Below, piece by piece: positions 36,557-45,313 of a stretch of DNA of 64,000 nt. Both the position numbers and the translations under genes were made by a program. The DNA is from [Ruminococcus] torques ATCC 27756 (GTDB taxonomy: Bacteria > Bacillota > Clostridia > Lachnospirales > Lachnospiraceae). Under the pieces are notes generated by a model that did no database searches, had not been told where the DNA came from, and worked only from the letters and a program-made list of their open reading frames with translations. The first letter of the stretch is position 1. Each line of letters begins with the position of its first letter. The stretch is taken from contig NZ_DS264358.1 in the NCBI RefSeq assembly GCF_000153925.1, positions 124,001 to 188,000 of the forward strand, in the 5' to 3' direction.

Positions 36557-37201
36557 ATGAAAAAACGAATACTAATAGCTACATCATTACTTGTTATTTT
36601 AATCATAGGATCAATATCTGTATATGCCACATCATTTGAGTCCAATATTGATATCATGGAAAAAGTCGGACAGTTATTTAAATCTCATAAGGAAAAAAGT
36701 GATAATTCTATTTTTGCAAAAGGGAAATCAGGTGGAATTATTACAAAAGACGATATTGAACAGGCTACCGAATTTTACATTTTAGCCGGATATACCGAAT
36801 CTACTGCTCGCGAAAAAGCAATTAAATATATGTTAGAACGTGATGCTACATATCAAAAGGCAATTTCAGAAGGCTATTCTGTAACCGATGAGGAAGTTTG
36901 GGCATATTTGGATGAATTAAAAGAGATCATAAACGGAGCAACAAATAAAGACGAAGCACAAGCTTTAATTAATCAGTTCGATTCTGAAGAAGAATATTGG
37001 CAACACGAATTTGAAGTTTATAAAATCAATCTACCGATTGAGAAATATTTAAACTCCGTAAAACAAGATTACTTAAATAACGCTGCAACCATCTACTCAG
37101 AATCAGAACACGAAACAGAACACTTGAACAGCTGCAATGAGTACCTTCAAAACCTCCAATCTGATTTAGCAGAAAAAGAAGATTATGAAATAATGGAATA
37201 A
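36557..37201 (+). CDS. signal-peptide or signal-anchor helical protein of unknown function
   Basis: I chose ATG 36557 (MKKRILIATSLLVILIIGS) because TGGAG lies 7 nt upstream; the resulting 214-aa protein starts with a hydrophobic export signal ending near VYA. The mature part is acidic and helical, with a conserved EFYILAGYTESTAREKAIKY segment shared with the decayed upstream copy and a long C-terminal coiled-coil-like region. The first-copy decay indicates past tandem duplication. An IS256-family element lies 30 nt after the stop. Confidence 0.7.
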   Translation: MKKRILIATSLLVILIIGSISVYATSFESNIDIMEKVGQLFKSHKEKSDNSIFAKGKSGGIITKDDIEQATEFYILAGYTESTAREKAIKYMLERDATYQKAISEGYSVTDEEVWAYLDELKEIINGATNKDEAQALINQFDSEEEYWQHEFEVYKINLPIEKYLNSVKQDYLNNAATIYSESEHETEHLNSCNEYLQNLQSDLAEKEDYEIME

Positions 37202-37222
37202 AAATGTTTAATAACAACTTAA

Positions 37223-37230
37223 AATATCGC
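37223..37230. repeat. left copy of 8-bp IS target-site duplication
   Basis: AATATCGC, identical to 38713-38720 on the other side of the IS256-family element. Confidence 0.9.
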
Positions 37231-38712
37231 GAGAATGTGAAACTTTTTCTGTAAATAATGTTTTAGAAGGTCTTCTATGGTAAAATATTTTATCATAAGG
37301 AGGCCTTTTATTATGGCAAGAGAAAAGAAACCTGTACACAAAGTACAAATGACAGAAGGAAAACGTAACATCATTCACCAGCTCTTGAAAGAATACGATA
37401 TCCAATCAGCAGAAGATATCCAGGATGCGCTGAAAGATCTTCTTGGTGGAACCATCAAAGAGATGATGGAAGCGGAAATGGATGACCACTTGGGATATGA
37501 AAAATCACAACGTTCTGATAGCGGTGATTATCGCAATGGTTATAAGCGAAAAAGAGTGAATAGTCGTTATGGTTCTATGGAGATTGAAGTTCCACAAGAC
37601 AGAAAATCAACTTTTGAACCTCAAGTAGTAAAGAAACGTCAGAAAGACATTTCAGATATCGATCAGAAGATTATTTCTATGTATGCAAAAGGTATGACAA
37701 CCCGGCAGATTTCAGAAACAATCGAAGATATTTATGGTTTTGAAACATCCGAAGGTTTTATATCAGATGTTACAGACAAGATTCTCCCACAAATTGAAGA
37801 CTGGCAGAATCGGCCATTAGATGAAGTTTATCCAATCCTGTATATTGATGCGATTCACTATTCCGTCCGTGATAATGGAGTGATCCGGAAGCTTGCTGCG
37901 TATGTCATTCTTGGGATTAATGCGGAAGGTAAGAAAGAAGTGCTTACTATCAGTATTGGAGAAAATGAAAGTTCCAAGTATTGGCTCTCCGTCTTAAACG
38001 AATTAAAAAATCGTGGTGTAAAAGATATCCTGATCATTTGTGCAGATGGACTCACAGGTATCAAAGAAGCGATTGCGGCAGCATTTCCTAAGACAGAATA
38101 TCAAAGATGTATCGTTCATCAAGTGCGAAATACCTTGAAATATGTTCCAGATAAAGACAGAAAAGCATTTGCCACAGATTTGAAAACGATATATCAGGCA
38201 GCGGATGAAAAGAAAGCTTTGGCAGCTTTGGATCGGGTAATGGAAAAATGGACTGCAAAATATCCGAATTCCATGAAACGCTGGAAGGATAACTGGGATG
38301 CTATTTCCCCAATCTTCAAGTTTTCAGCAGCGGTTAGAAAGGTCATTTATACAACAAATGCCATTGAATCTCTGAATTCCACTTATCGGAAGCTGAACCG
38401 TCAGAGAAGCGTCTTTCCAAGCGATACAGCCCTTTTAAAAGCCCTTTATCTGGCTACCTTTGAAGCTACAAAAAAATGGACTGCAACAATCCGGAACTGG
38501 GCTCAGGTTTATGGAGAGTTAAGTATCATGTATGAAGGTCGCTTGCCAGAGTAATAAAAAAAGCAGAAAAACAGGCGGATTACCCGCCTGCTGTTGACAT
38601 GCAATTTTGTAACTGTTATATATAAAGCAAGGGCGAAAAGCTGATTTTGTTTAAGCCTATCGCCCATTCTTATCATAGAAGATCATATTTACAGACTTTT
38701 CTTCATAGTCTC
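37231..38712 (+). mobile_element. complete IS256-family insertion sequence
   Basis: This 1,482-bp element encloses one transposase gene. Its ends are imperfect inverted repeats: GAGAATGTGAA at the left and, reverse-complemented, GAGACTATGAA at the right, with further matches TCTGTAAATA and TCTTCTATG inside. It is bounded by a perfect 8-bp direct repeat AATATCGC (37223-37230 and 38713-38720), the target duplication expected for IS256 relatives. The right flank shows that it inserted into the arm of a terminator hairpin. Confidence 0.93.
37313..38554 (+). CDS. IS256-family (mutator-type) transposase
   Basis: The 413-aa transposase starts at ATG 37313 after AAGGAGG. The DDE triad is visible: Asp in ILYIDAIHYSV (about residue 182), Asp in LIICADGLTG (about residue 245) and Glu in TTNAIESLNS (about residue 350). 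The protein is full length without frameshift, so the element may be active. A hairpin (CAGGCGG/CCGCCTG) just after the stop probably ends its transcript. Confidence 0.96.
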   Translation: MAREKKPVHKVQMTEGKRNIIHQLLKEYDIQSAEDIQDALKDLLGGTIKEMMEAEMDDHLGYEKSQRSDSGDYRNGYKRKRVNSRYGSMEIEVPQDRKSTFEPQVVKKRQKDISDIDQKIISMYAKGMTTRQISETIEDIYGFETSEGFISDVTDKILPQIEDWQNRPLDEVYPILYIDAIHYSVRDNGVIRKLAAYVILGINAEGKKEVLTISIGENESSKYWLSVLNELKNRGVKDILIICADGLTGIKEAIAAAFPKTEYQRCIVHQVRNTLKYVPDKDRKAFATDLKTIYQAADEKKALAALDRVMEKWTAKYPNSMKRWKDNWDAISPIFKFSAAVRKVIYTTNAIESLNSTYRKLNRQRSVFPSDTALLKALYLATFEATKKWTATIRNWAQVYGELSIMYEGRLPE

Positions 38713-38720
38713 AATATCGC
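38713..38720. repeat. right copy of 8-bp IS target-site duplication
   Basis: AATATCGC directly after the right end of the IS; identical to 37223-37230. Confidence 0.9.
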
Positions 38721-38755
38721 ATCTTAAACCTGTCATTTAAGATGCGATATTTTTA
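38713..38755. terminator. bidirectional terminator carrying the IS insertion
   Basis: AATATCGCATCTTAAA pairs with TTTAAGATGCGATATT around a CCTGTCA loop, with T-runs on both outer sides. The left eight bases are the IS target duplication, so the hairpin was rebuilt after insertion. It ends transcription of the 38763 gene and originally faced the 36557 gene. Confidence 0.85.
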
Positions 38756-38762
38756 TGCCCCC

Positions 38763-40262
38763 CTATCCATTCAAATGAACTGTTCCTATATAGCTTTTTT
38801 CAAATTTCCATCCGCTCTTCAAATCTGTACTTGTAAAATCAGCTTTTTTATTTCCATACTCCCCCTGACCGAGGGTTAAGTAATAAACTCCATTCTCATA
38901 TTTCAAACTGTCCACTTTATTCAGAAACATCACTTCTTCCGAAACAGTATCCCACGGAAGCTCTATTTCCGCAAATGACGCCCCGCCGTTTTCTGTCACA
39001 AGTACATGCGGCCACGAATTTTCTCCAAATTGTTCATCCATCGTAAGCATCCCGGCTGACTGATCGGCAAATGCAAGTCCCGACAAAATCCATCCGTTTT
39101 CCACAGCTACAGGTGTTGTCTCCCAAGTTGCGCCGCCGTCATGCGTCCAGCCGATGTAAGTAGCTCCTCCGGTTCCCATTGACCAGTCTGTTCCAAGACC
39201 TACATATCCGTTTTCAGGATCAAGAAAACGAACAATTCTCGAAGTGCATAGTCTCGGATACTCCTCCTGAAATACAAAATCAGTCCAAGTCTCACCGTCA
39301 TCTTTTGAGACATGAAGCGTCGGGGTCTCGCCCCAAAATACTGCAAACATTCCGTTTCCGTCTGCGTAAACACTGTTCTCCGGAATCATATTTCCTTGAC
39401 CGTATACCGCTTTCGTTTCTTCCAACTGCTTTGTCGTCAAACCGCTTGCAACCCATGTTTCCCCACTGTCATCTGTCAGCATAAGTTCCTCTCCCCTGAA
39501 ATAATAATCGGTCTGCATCACTGTCTCCGTCTGACCGACAAGCGCATTTTCATCTGCCGGAGCACAGATATATTCGATCCTCTCTCCCATCACTCCTCCA
39601 CCGTCAGTCAGAGAGATCACAACCTGCGAACTTCCGTCGCTTGCCCCTCCTGCTCCCTGCTGATATTCTTTCTGTGTCAGCACGGAAAATCCGTTTCCGT
39701 CTCTTCCGTCTATCACTACATCCGCATCTTGAAGCCGTCTGTCCTGACTGTATTCCACGACATATCTGTCAAAATCCAACTCCTTCATCTGCGCCATTAG
39801 CGGGAGCATTTTTATCTGGCTGTCCAAATAATCCACTTCTGCATTCGGGTCATACTCAGTCGGAAACGCCTCGTTTACATTTTCTGTTTTACTAAGCTTT
39901 CCTTCTCTGCTGTCATACCTGTAATAAATATCTTTCATGTATTCATCTGATTCGTCAAATTCTTGAATATTAAACGCAAAGTCGTACACTTCTCCGTTTT
40001 TCCACAACTCTGCCTCGATATCGGAAACAAGAAATTTTTTCGGAAGTTTCTCTTTTTCTTTCTCAGACATCCATTCGATCATTCCTTTCAGTCCGTCTTT
40101 TTCTAAAACCACTTCCGTACTTTGTTTCGACGCATATTCTATGTACTCCCTTAACAAATGATAAGCATACTTTCCTGCAAAAAATGTAACTGCTGCCATT
40201 ATGATCACTATGACAACAAACACAATAAGAAATTTTGCGCCTCGTCCTGTTTTTCTGTTCAT
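38763..40262 (-). CDS. membrane-anchored BNR-repeat protein of unknown function
   Basis: This protein of about 499 aa has an N-terminal membrane helix (about 8-30), a helical/linker region, and a beta-propeller-like C-terminal half with Asp-box (BNR) motifs: TDDSGETWVAS, SKDDGETWTDF, THDGGATWETT and TENGGASFAEI. Such repeats occur in sialidases and in Ycf48-like proteins; the sialidase catalytic arginines and FRIP motif are not visible, so an enzyme function is not supported. The start MNRKTGRG is chosen for its spacing to GGAGAA. It follows the XRE regulator and may be co-transcribed. Confidence 0.7.
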   Translation of the reverse strand: MNRKTGRGAKFLIVFVVIVIIMAAVTFFAGKYAYHLLREYIEYASKQSTEVVLEKDGLKGMIEWMSEKEKEKLPKKFLVSDIEAELWKNGEVYDFAFNIQEFDESDEYMKDIYYRYDSREGKLSKTENVNEAFPTEYDPNAEVDYLDSQIKMLPLMAQMKELDFDRYVVEYSQDRRLQDADVVIDGRDGNGFSVLTQKEYQQGAGGASDGSSQVVISLTDGGGVMGERIEYICAPADENALVGQTETVMQTDYYFRGEELMLTDDSGETWVASGLTTKQLEETKAVYGQGNMIPENSVYADGNGMFAVFWGETPTLHVSKDDGETWTDFVFQEEYPRLCTSRIVRFLDPENGYVGLGTDWSMGTGGATYIGWTHDGGATWETTPVAVENGWILSGLAFADQSAGMLTMDEQFGENSWPHVLVTENGGASFAEIELPWDTVSEEVMFLNKVDSLKYENGVYYLTLGQGEYGNKKADFTSTDLKSGWKFEKSYIGTVHLNG

Positions 40263-40349
40263 TCCCATATTTTCTCCTCTCTATTCTAAGCGCTCCGAAT
40301 CTGATTTACTCTTTTTGACATTCCATCCTTTCATTCCAAATGGATTTCT

Positions 40350-41639
40350 CTAATGCATAATGATCGGAGCTGTTTTTTCCATCGCTACTTTGCACAAAGT
40401 AACTGTTCCGCCTTCTTCTATCCGGCTTCCTCCCGCTTCCACTACGCAGTCTTTATTTAACACAAGCGTCCATTTCGGATCATCACTGGGAAATACAACT
40501 GCAAGCGTTCCATACTGAAGACATTCTTCCGGTTCATAATGCTCTTTACCTTCCGGTGTTTCAATATCGATTCCGCCGTTTTCTCCTGTTCCTACTTCCA
40601 ACTTATAATTTTCTCCCCGGTCTTCCGGCATCCATGTACCATAAGCCACATTTGCCACATAATAATAAGATACCGCTTCATTTCTGTCTCCGTAAGTCGC
40701 CACAAACTGATGCACCTGATCATCTTCCGGCGACTCATATGTAAGAGCACACACATCGTTTTCAAGCCACTGTACTTTCACATCATCTTTCACAGTAAAC
40801 GGAAATACATCAGACTGCGCTCCGAACAGCAGCCCCCGCTGCCGATAAAAAACCGCTCTTCCGTTTTCATCAATTTTCAGACACATTGTATTTGAAAAAT
40901 CAGGTGCAAGATCAACGATTTCCCTCTGCTTTAGAAAACAAAATGGACAAACCTCAATTCCTGCAGCTAATAAAATCGCCGTTACTGCAATAACAGATTT
41001 TCTTTTCCATATCGGGCGGAGTTTTTCAATGCACATGCCGCCGGCCCCAAAAAGGAAAACTGCCGCCGCGTTTATCACATATGGAGTTACATTCCTTATA
41101 TAGATCAATCCAAGTTCTCTTCCCTGAGTCAGAGTCCAAATCTGCACTATGATCAACCCCACCGCAGACAAGATTAGCAGACAGCCAAAAACATCTTTCC
41201 ATGTGATCCGAATCGTTTCCGCCTTTCTTTCGGCTCGCTCCAACACAATTTCCAAAAGCTTCTTATCCTCATCCGATACGGCAGTTTCCGCTCTTTTCTC
41301 TTGTTCAATCTGTTCTCCCATTAAAATTTCATCAACTGTCACTCCAAGCGCCTTTCCAAGTTCAGGAAGGATTCCGATATCCGGCATTCCCTGACTTGTC
41401 TCCCATTTTGACACAGCCTTATTCGTAACCCCAAGCAGCTCTGCCATTTCCTTCTGAGTCATTCCGCGTTCCTTTCTCTTTCGCGCAATAAATTCTCCTG
41501 TCTTATTTCCTCCTTTATTTTTTACTCTTTTCTCCGGTCTGTTTTCTATTACATTTTCCGATGTATTATCCTGTCCGCTTTTTCTCCCATAGTCAACTTC
41601 TTTTTCATTTCCTGCTTCACTGTTTTTTCTTTCTTGCAT
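40350..41639 (-). CDS. XRE-family regulator with membrane-spanning C-terminal domain
   Basis: This 429-aa protein starts after a strong GGAAGGAGG site. After a charged linker of about 45 residues it has an XRE helix-turn-helix (about 48-103, with TQKEMAELLGVTNKAVSKWE), then three membrane helices (about 150-250) and an extracytoplasmic domain. Membrane-bound XRE proteins of this kind in Firmicutes are thought to couple envelope or peptide signals to local gene expression. The 38763 gene lies 81 nt downstream and is a possible partner. Confidence 0.8.
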   Translation of the reverse strand: MQERKNSEAGNEKEVDYGRKSGQDNTSENVIENRPEKRVKNKGGNKTGEFIARKRKERGMTQKEMAELLGVTNKAVSKWETSQGMPDIGILPELGKALGVTVDEILMGEQIEQEKRAETAVSDEDKKLLEIVLERAERKAETIRITWKDVFGCLLILSAVGLIIVQIWTLTQGRELGLIYIRNVTPYVINAAAVFLFGAGGMCIEKLRPIWKRKSVIAVTAILLAAGIEVCPFCFLKQREIVDLAPDFSNTMCLKIDENGRAVFYRQRGLLFGAQSDVFPFTVKDDVKVQWLENDVCALTYESPEDDQVHQFVATYGDRNEAVSYYYVANVAYGTWMPEDRGENYKLEVGTGENGGIDIETPEGKEHYEPEECLQYGTLAVVFPSDDPKWTLVLNKDCVVEAGGSRIEEGGTVTLCKVAMEKTAPIIMH

Positions 41640-41907
41640 TTTGTTCCTCCTTCCGCATCGTCTCGCAGAAAGTAAAATATTTTACTGACCTAATCATATC
41701 AAACTATGAAAATTTTACAATACACGTTCATTTTCCATCGGTCTACGCTGCGTAGACTCCCTAAATCAAACGTAAATCATTCGGTTTTCATAAAATTTTG
41801 AGAATCCCCCGGCTGATCATACAAAAACAGACAAGAAAAAACAGAATACAAATACAAATTTAACACTTTACAAACATCTTTTCTTATGATAAAATATCAT
41901 TTGTCGA

Positions 41908-41991
41908 GCGGAAGTGGCGGAATGGCAGACGCGCTAGATTCAGGTTCTAGTGGGAGTTTATCCTGTGAGAGTTCAAGTCTCTTCTTCCGCA
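41908..41991 (+). tRNA. tRNA-Leu(CAG)
   Basis: An 84-nt cloverleaf with acceptor GCGGAAG/CTTCCGC, anticodon loop TTCAGGT (CAG, reading CUG), a long variable arm and T-loop TTCAAGT. CCA is not encoded. It is close to the prophage but its 3' end is not obviously the attachment site. Confidence 0.93.
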
Positions 41992-42007
41992 TTGCTGACG
42001 AAAGTCG

Positions 42008-42048
42008 AGAAACCTTATTAAATCTAAGGTTTCTCGTTTTTTTATGCT
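42008..42048 (+). terminator. terminator of tRNA-Leu(CAG)
   Basis: CGAGAAACCTTA pairs with TAAGGTTTCTCG around a short AT loop, followed by TTTTTTTA. Confidence 0.85.
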
Positions 42049-42273
42049 TAATTATCCCATCCATTTTTCGCAAAAACTTTATTCATCCGCAGCGCCCCCG
42101 ATCAACTCTTCCATCCGAAATAAGCCGTCTTCTAATTGTTTCTTAGACTTCATAAGCCATTTATCCAATATTACAAGCGCACCTTTTTCCTTTTTAATAT
42201 CTCATAAATGATGATATACTTATTTACAACAACCGTTAAAACTTTTTATATCAAACAAGGGGGAAAACAGATC

Positions 42274-42460
42274 ATGAAAGGAAAATACTTAAAAAAATGG
42301 ATGTCTGTCTTTTTATCAACAGCACTGGCAATCAGCAGCATTTCAGGTTGCGGAAATTCAGACAAAGAACCTACAGACTCCACAGACGAAACAGGAAACC
42401 TTGATTTTAAGCCATTTCTTCCAGCAAAATGTAGGAATACTCAAGAAATAAACGACATTT
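42274..42460 (+). pseudogene. host lipoprotein gene truncated at the prophage end
   Basis: ATG 42274 (MKGKYLKKWMSVFLST) encodes a lipoprotein signal with lipobox SISGC and a Ser/Thr/Asp/Glu-rich linker (NSDKEPTDSTDETGN), the normal start of a large solute-binding or surface lipoprotein. After about 50 residues the sequence loses coding character, and the frame runs into the antisense 3' end of the last phage gene (stop only at 42579). The gene body was therefore most likely displaced by prophage insertion around 42400-42460, and its rest should lie beyond the other prophage end. Confidence 0.65.
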
Positions 42461-42712
42461 CTACACTTTTTTATACACCGTTTCACCCTGTATTACATTA
42501 TTCGCTTTATCAAGGATATTCTCCCCCTTTGAATCCTGAAGGGTATCGAGAAACGAATATCTCGAAGGGTAGTCTTTAAATGCGGTCCCTACAATTTTTG
42601 TACCGTCCGCTTTATGCGCTGTATAACCTCGCAACAATGTTTCCTCTGTGATTGTATCCTCGGTCAGATCTATGAGGGTCTTACCGCTATAAACGACTTT
42701 ACTTGTAGCCAT
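42461..42712 (-). CDS. small phage protein with tail-fibre-like repeat domain
   Basis: An 83-aa protein whose first 45 residues match the start of the neighbouring 193-aa gene (KVVYSGKTLIDLTEDT versus KVIYGGRTLIDLSGDT, then a GYTAHKADGTKIVGT unit). Such G-T-rich short repeats are frequent in phage tail-fibre or virion-associated proteins. It is the last gene before the prophage end. Specific role unknown. Confidence 0.65.
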   Translation of the reverse strand: MATSKVVYSGKTLIDLTEDTITEETLLRGYTAHKADGTKIVGTAFKDYPSRYSFLDTLQDSKGENILDKANNVIQGETVYKKV

Positions 42713-42725
42713 TTAAGCCTCCCTT

Positions 42726-43307
42726 CTACCCGATAGTTACCGTGGTACCTCCAGCGGGATTTTCACTTTCCTGATACGGAATTGCTGCAACTGTAACCTG
42801 TGATAAGTAGTTATATCCTTCTTCAGTATCTGGTAATACAGTCTGTTCTGTGGTTTTCGGTGTAACTGTCTTGGCCTGTGGTTTGGCGTCTTCTGTTCCG
42901 GACATCGTTCCCTCAACGCCAAGCAACGTAATACCCTCTCGAATATTAGCAGGAACCAATTTTTCTTTTTCTGTATCTACAATTCCAACTTTACCAGAAC
43001 CATCATGATATCCCTGAGGAACTGTATATTGCTCATCCTTAGAAGAAATTGTTCCAGCCACAGCACTATTGTTTTTCATAGTACCAGTCAGTTTCTTACC
43101 TCTTACATAAGCGGTCTTTCCCTGAAGAATTTCAGCAACAGCAGCCGTCGCATCACTAGAATCTACATCGTACTTACAAGTACCGGTGATAGTCTCTCCT
43201 TTTTTATCATGAGCTGTAAATCCATCGAGAATTTTATCAGCAGTGACAGTATCGCCACTTAAATCGATCAGTGTCCGTCCACCATAAATTACTTTGTTAA
43301 TAGCCAT
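42726..43307 (-). CDS. phage tail-fibre-like protein with GT-rich repeats
   Basis: The 193-aa protein contains successive short units of the form G-x-T-x-x-G-T-M (for example KKLTGTM and VEGTMSG), a pattern common in phage fibre or host-interaction proteins of Firmicutes. The N-terminal domain is duplicated in the next gene. It lies after the holin, outside the main tail module, so a late addition to the virion or a surface-binding role is possible but unproven. Confidence 0.65.
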   Translation of the reverse strand: MAINKVIYGGRTLIDLSGDTVTADKILDGFTAHDKKGETITGTCKYDVDSSDATAAVAEILQGKTAYVRGKKLTGTMKNNSAVAGTISSKDEQYTVPQGYHDGSGKVGIVDTEKEKLVPANIREGITLLGVEGTMSGTEDAKPQAKTVTPKTTEQTVLPDTEEGYNYLSQVTVAAIPYQESENPAGGTTVTIG

Positions 43308-43359
43308 ATTCGTATCATCCTCTCTTTTAAAAATAAAAAAGAACGGTTTCCCGCTCTAA

Positions 43360-43653
43360 TTACTCATTTTTATTTGCCTGTTTGATAATCTGATTTACAT
43401 AATTACTGAGACCTGCCATTAAAATCCCCTGAACAATTGCTGTAAAGACCGCCATAGCAATCTCCTGACCGTTACCTAATGGCGATGTTGCCAGAACCCA
43501 AATTCCACAAAGAACGATTCCTCCTGCCCCCAGAAGCATAGGGATATATTTATCCTTAACCACCTGTGTCTGCTTCAATGCCATTCCGCAGAAATACAGA
43601 ACAATCGCTACAACAATCAGTTCCGGTTTTACATAATTCATAATCTGTTCCAT
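43360..43653 (-). CDS. phage holin (superfamily V, Hol44-like)
   Basis: This 97-aa protein has three membrane segments and the holin pattern of PF16079-like proteins: an MNYVKPELIVVAIVLYFCG start, a charged loop VVKDKYIPM and a small-residue-rich third helix. Holins make membrane lesions that release the endolysin. The endolysin itself is encoded 14 kb away in the tail module. Confidence 0.8.
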   Translation of the reverse strand: MEQIMNYVKPELIVVAIVLYFCGMALKQTQVVKDKYIPMLLGAGGIVLCGIWVLATSPLGNGQEIAMAVFTAIVQGILMAGLSNYVNQIIKQANKNE

Positions 43654-43665
43654 GATTGATTCCTC

Positions 43666-43989
43666 CTACTGATTTTTTTGAGTATATGTTGATTTATGAA
43701 TGGGTAGTTTGTTGACTTCCGACATAACTTTCTTCGCCGAACCATTTCCTCCCATTTTTTCATAAGGCTTATAGAGATAATCATGCAGATTTTCATATTC
43801 ATCCTGCGTAATCCAACCCCGATCGATATAGGACATGCCAAGATATACGATTCTGTCATGAGCAAGCCCAATCAACATCTGTGTTCTCACATCTTTTTTC
43901 TCGCTTCTCTTCTGGATGTATGCCCAAAAACCAGAAGAAGCGACAACTGCACATACAATCGTCGCTACCATTTGAAACCATGGCTCCAT
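43666..43989 (-). CDS. phage membrane-anchored small protein near the holin
   Basis: A 107-aa protein with an N-terminal membrane helix (about 5-25) followed by a charged helical domain with the segment DRGWITQDEYENLHDYLY. Genes of this kind are frequent beside holins in clostridial phages and may be accessory lysis proteins; function is not established. It lies between the DGR reverse transcriptase and the holin. Confidence 0.65.
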   Translation of the reverse strand: MEPWFQMVATIVCAVVASSGFWAYIQKRSEKKDVRTQMLIGLAHDRIVYLGMSYIDRGWITQDEYENLHDYLYKPYEKMGGNGSAKKVMSEVNKLPIHKSTYTQKNQ

Positions 43990-44007
43990 ATAGGTACCCT
44001 CCCATAT

Positions 44008-45204
44008 TTATCTTGTTTTATCGACTATAATCATCTTTTTATTGACAATCTCAATCGATTTTTCAAATAAATCTTCGTAAAGACCTATTAAATTTTTTCT
44101 TTGTTCTTTGGATAGAAGTTTATAAAAACCACCCATCCAGCTTCGAAACATATTTTCTACATTTTCATACGAAATTTCCTCATTCTTCACTTTTACAGCA
44201 AGCCTTTTGAGTTTTCTACGCATCGCAGTAACTCTCTTTGGATTGATTCGTTTGATTACTTTACCGGAATCGGTCAAACTATATTTGATTTGCAGAAATT
44301 TGTATGTACTGGAAATCTTCACAATTCGAGTTTTCTTCCTATTGATATGGATTCCATATTCTTCTGCAATCTGATGAATATGATCCAGCAAATCTAACAA
44401 TTCTTCTTTGCTCGGGTTCATGATATACCAATCATCCATGTATCTTCCATAGAATTTCTGACTTCGCACATACTTGACATAATTATCGATCCGATATGGA
44501 TAATAAATTCCAATAACCTGAGATAGCTGGTCGCCAATATTAACCGATTTCTCCATCCATTTTTCACCAGTCAACTTTGACTCTGGAATATTTCTATACT
44601 CCAACTTATTGAAAGTATCTGTCATACATGTGGCATATTCTTCGTCTGTCATGTAAGAAACATCGATTTTAAACCCGTCAAAAATTTGCGTTAATAACCA
44701 ATCAATAAATTCATCGTCATCAAATAGCCTCAACAATTCTCGTTTGGCAATTTCATGAATGATATTGTCATAAAACTTAGAAAAGTCTCCAAACAATATC
44801 CAACCTTCATTCCCATACAAACGATAATATTTACGAAGATGAACTTCGAATCTATCTCGCTGATGAGAGATTCCTCTTCCTTTTATCGAAGCACAATTAT
44901 CATAAATAATATGCTTTTTCACTTCAGGAAGTAAAATCTCATCGCATAAAACATGTCGAATAATACGATCTCTAATTTGAATACTTGTTATAGGTCTTAC
45001 TCGACCTCTCTCAAACAGCGTGAATTCTTGTGTCGGTCCATTTTGAAGTGTCCGATTTATCAAATCATCTTGAATAGAAAAGATATACCTCAGAAAATTC
45101 ATCATGAATTTCTGTGTTGTTTCTTTCCATTTGCTGGTTTTGACAGAGGCCTTATAAGCCCTATACAAATTGTTGGCGTCACAGACAATCTCCTCATAGT
45201 TCAT
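44008..45204 (-). CDS. DGR reverse transcriptase
   Basis: The 398-aa enzyme is a retroelement polymerase with the catalytic GRYMDDWYI motif (domain 5) and the DGR-type domain 4 motif IGDQLSQV, in which I/LGxxxSQ replaces the usual QGxxxSP. This motif distinguishes DGR enzymes from group II intron and retron RTs. It copies the template-repeat RNA with errors at adenines, and the cDNA replaces the variable repeat. The template repeat lies 110 nt upstream of its start, and Avd before that, the usual DGR order. No frameshift or active-site loss is seen. Confidence 0.96.
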   Translation of the reverse strand: MNYEEIVCDANNLYRAYKASVKTSKWKETTQKFMMNFLRYIFSIQDDLINRTLQNGPTQEFTLFERGRVRPITSIQIRDRIIRHVLCDEILLPEVKKHIIYDNCASIKGRGISHQRDRFEVHLRKYYRLYGNEGWILFGDFSKFYDNIIHEIAKRELLRLFDDDEFIDWLLTQIFDGFKIDVSYMTDEEYATCMTDTFNKLEYRNIPESKLTGEKWMEKSVNIGDQLSQVIGIYYPYRIDNYVKYVRSQKFYGRYMDDWYIMNPSKEELLDLLDHIHQIAEEYGIHINRKKTRIVKISSTYKFLQIKYSLTDSGKVIKRINPKRVTAMRRKLKRLAVKVKNEEISYENVENMFRSWMGGFYKLLSKEQRKNLIGLYEDLFEKSIEIVNKKMIIVDKTR

Positions 45205-45313
45205 AAATCATTCACCGTGTTAGCAATACTTACCGTAGTAAATTGCGTCCGGCTTTGCTATTTATCCCTTCGGAAAGGACAATGTCTCCTTCTCTGTTGG
45301 TCAGGCAGAGAAT
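45205..45313 (-). ncRNA. DGR template RNA spacer between template repeat and RT
   Basis: The 109-nt stretch following the template repeat has no reading frame and contains short inverted segments (for example CCTTTCCGAAGGG). In studied DGRs the RNA flanking the template repeat on the RT side is needed for cDNA priming with Avd and RT; that this spacer does so here is inference. Confidence 0.5.

Noticed and set aside
41908-41991. tRNA-Leu(CAG) 3' end as prophage attachment site
   Set aside because: A terminator of the tRNA and a truncated lipoprotein gene lie between the tRNA and the first phage gene, so host sequence continues for at least 400 nt beyond the tRNA. Without the right end it cannot be fully excluded.
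42079-42190. Short minus-strand coding-like stretch ending LIGGAADE
   Set aside because: Fewer than 37 codons, no convincing start, and no neighbouring support; may be a gene remnant but not claimed.
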